This document shows positions 6,243-6,501 of a stretch of DNA of 6,501 nt, piece after piece. Every line of letters starts with the position of its first letter. Within the stretch, counting starts at the first letter, position 1. The notes under the pieces are model-generated. The model searched no databases. It saw only the letters and a program-made list of their open reading frames with translations, and had not been told where the DNA came from. The DNA comes from an uncultured Elusimicrobium sp. (GTDB taxonomy: Bacteria; Elusimicrobiota; Elusimicrobia; Elusimicrobiales; Elusimicrobiaceae): the NCBI GenBank assembly GCA_902787065.1, contig CADAFA010000049.1, positions 1-6,501 of the forward strand, in the 5' to 3' direction. The translations under genes were made by a program, and so were the position numbers.

Positions 6243-6501
6243 AACTGATTTTGGTTGCCCACGGTAGTTTGGGGGAATGTTTGCTTGATACCGCCTCGGT
6301 AATTTGTTGCTGTGTAAGGCAAAATATTACTGCTTTTAGCGTTACCGGTAAAGTGAATTTGGAGGAACTTGAAGCTAAAATAAAAAGTTATTTTAGCAAA
6401 GAAGGTACCCTGATTTTAGTGGATAGTTTCGGCGGTACTTCTGCAAATATTGCTTTAAAATGTTCTGCTGAAAATGATAAAGTTTCCGTAGTTTGCGGTG
6501 T
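6236..6501 (+). CDS. PTS system EIIA component, mannose/sorbose family (3' end cut by window)
   Basis: Eighty-eight codons are visible and the frame is open to the right edge; the full domain is about 130-140 residues. The start MVKLILVAHGSLGECLLDTA carries H9, the expected phosphoryl-accepting histidine of the family's [VL]-x-HG motif. LVDSFGGTSANIAL matches the family's L-x-D-L-x-G-G-S/T-x-x-N block. EIIA-Man accepts phosphate from HPr~P and normally passes it to EIIB. In bacteria with hprK-rapZ-EIIA clusters it may serve a regulatory PTS without a sugar permease; which applies here depends on genes beyond the edge. AAGGA at 6228-6232 lies only 3 nt from the ATG, and the start overlaps rapZ by 7 nt, so translation probably relies on coupling to rapZ. 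No symbol is assigned because naming varies between lineages. Confidence 0.9.
   Translation, partial: MVKLILVAHGSLGECLLDTASVICCCVRQNITAFSVTGKVNLEELEAKIKSYFSKEGTLILVDSFGGTSANIALKCSAENDKVSVVCG

Overview
The window comes from an AT-rich bacterial chromosome. It carries conserved housekeeping and regulatory genes on the + strand, with a two-gene phage-derived block on the - strand between two of them. A cluster of hpf, hprK, rapZ and a mannose-family PTS EIIA gene suggests a Gram-negative lineage with a regulatory, incomplete-type PTS. Deltaproteobacteria such as Geobacter and some Elusimicrobiota have such sets. The low GC and gene style make Elusimicrobiota my first guess, but this is recollection of gene neighbourhoods and not a proof.

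Layout, left to right. Positions 1-537 hold the 3' part of a Thermus-type orotate phosphoribosyltransferase (pyrE-like), with an unusual PRPP-binding region. It abuts an RlmI-family 23S rRNA cytosine methyltransferase (538-1710; TAA and ATG are adjacent). Positions 1711-1856 hold two hairpins, the second a likely terminator. Positions 1857-3646, on the - strand, encode an HK97-type portal protein followed by a prohead protease with a 4-nt overlap. Both look full length, yet there is no terminase or capsid gene on either side. Positions 3647-3851 hold a well-formed intrinsic terminator on the - strand and then a good extended -10 promoter reading rightward.

From 3852 to the right edge runs one tight operon: long-form hibernation factor hpf, HPr kinase/phosphorylase hprK, rapZ, and an EIIA of the mannose family that is cut by the window edge. 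The last three genes overlap or nearly touch. They connect ribosome hibernation, serine phosphorylation of HPr, RapZ signalling and PTS phosphotransfer, so the operon looks like a nutrient-status control unit.

The most unusual item is the isolated portal-protease pair. The next is the divergent active site of the pyrE-like protein. I found no tRNA, rRNA, CRISPR array, insertion sequence or clear attachment site.
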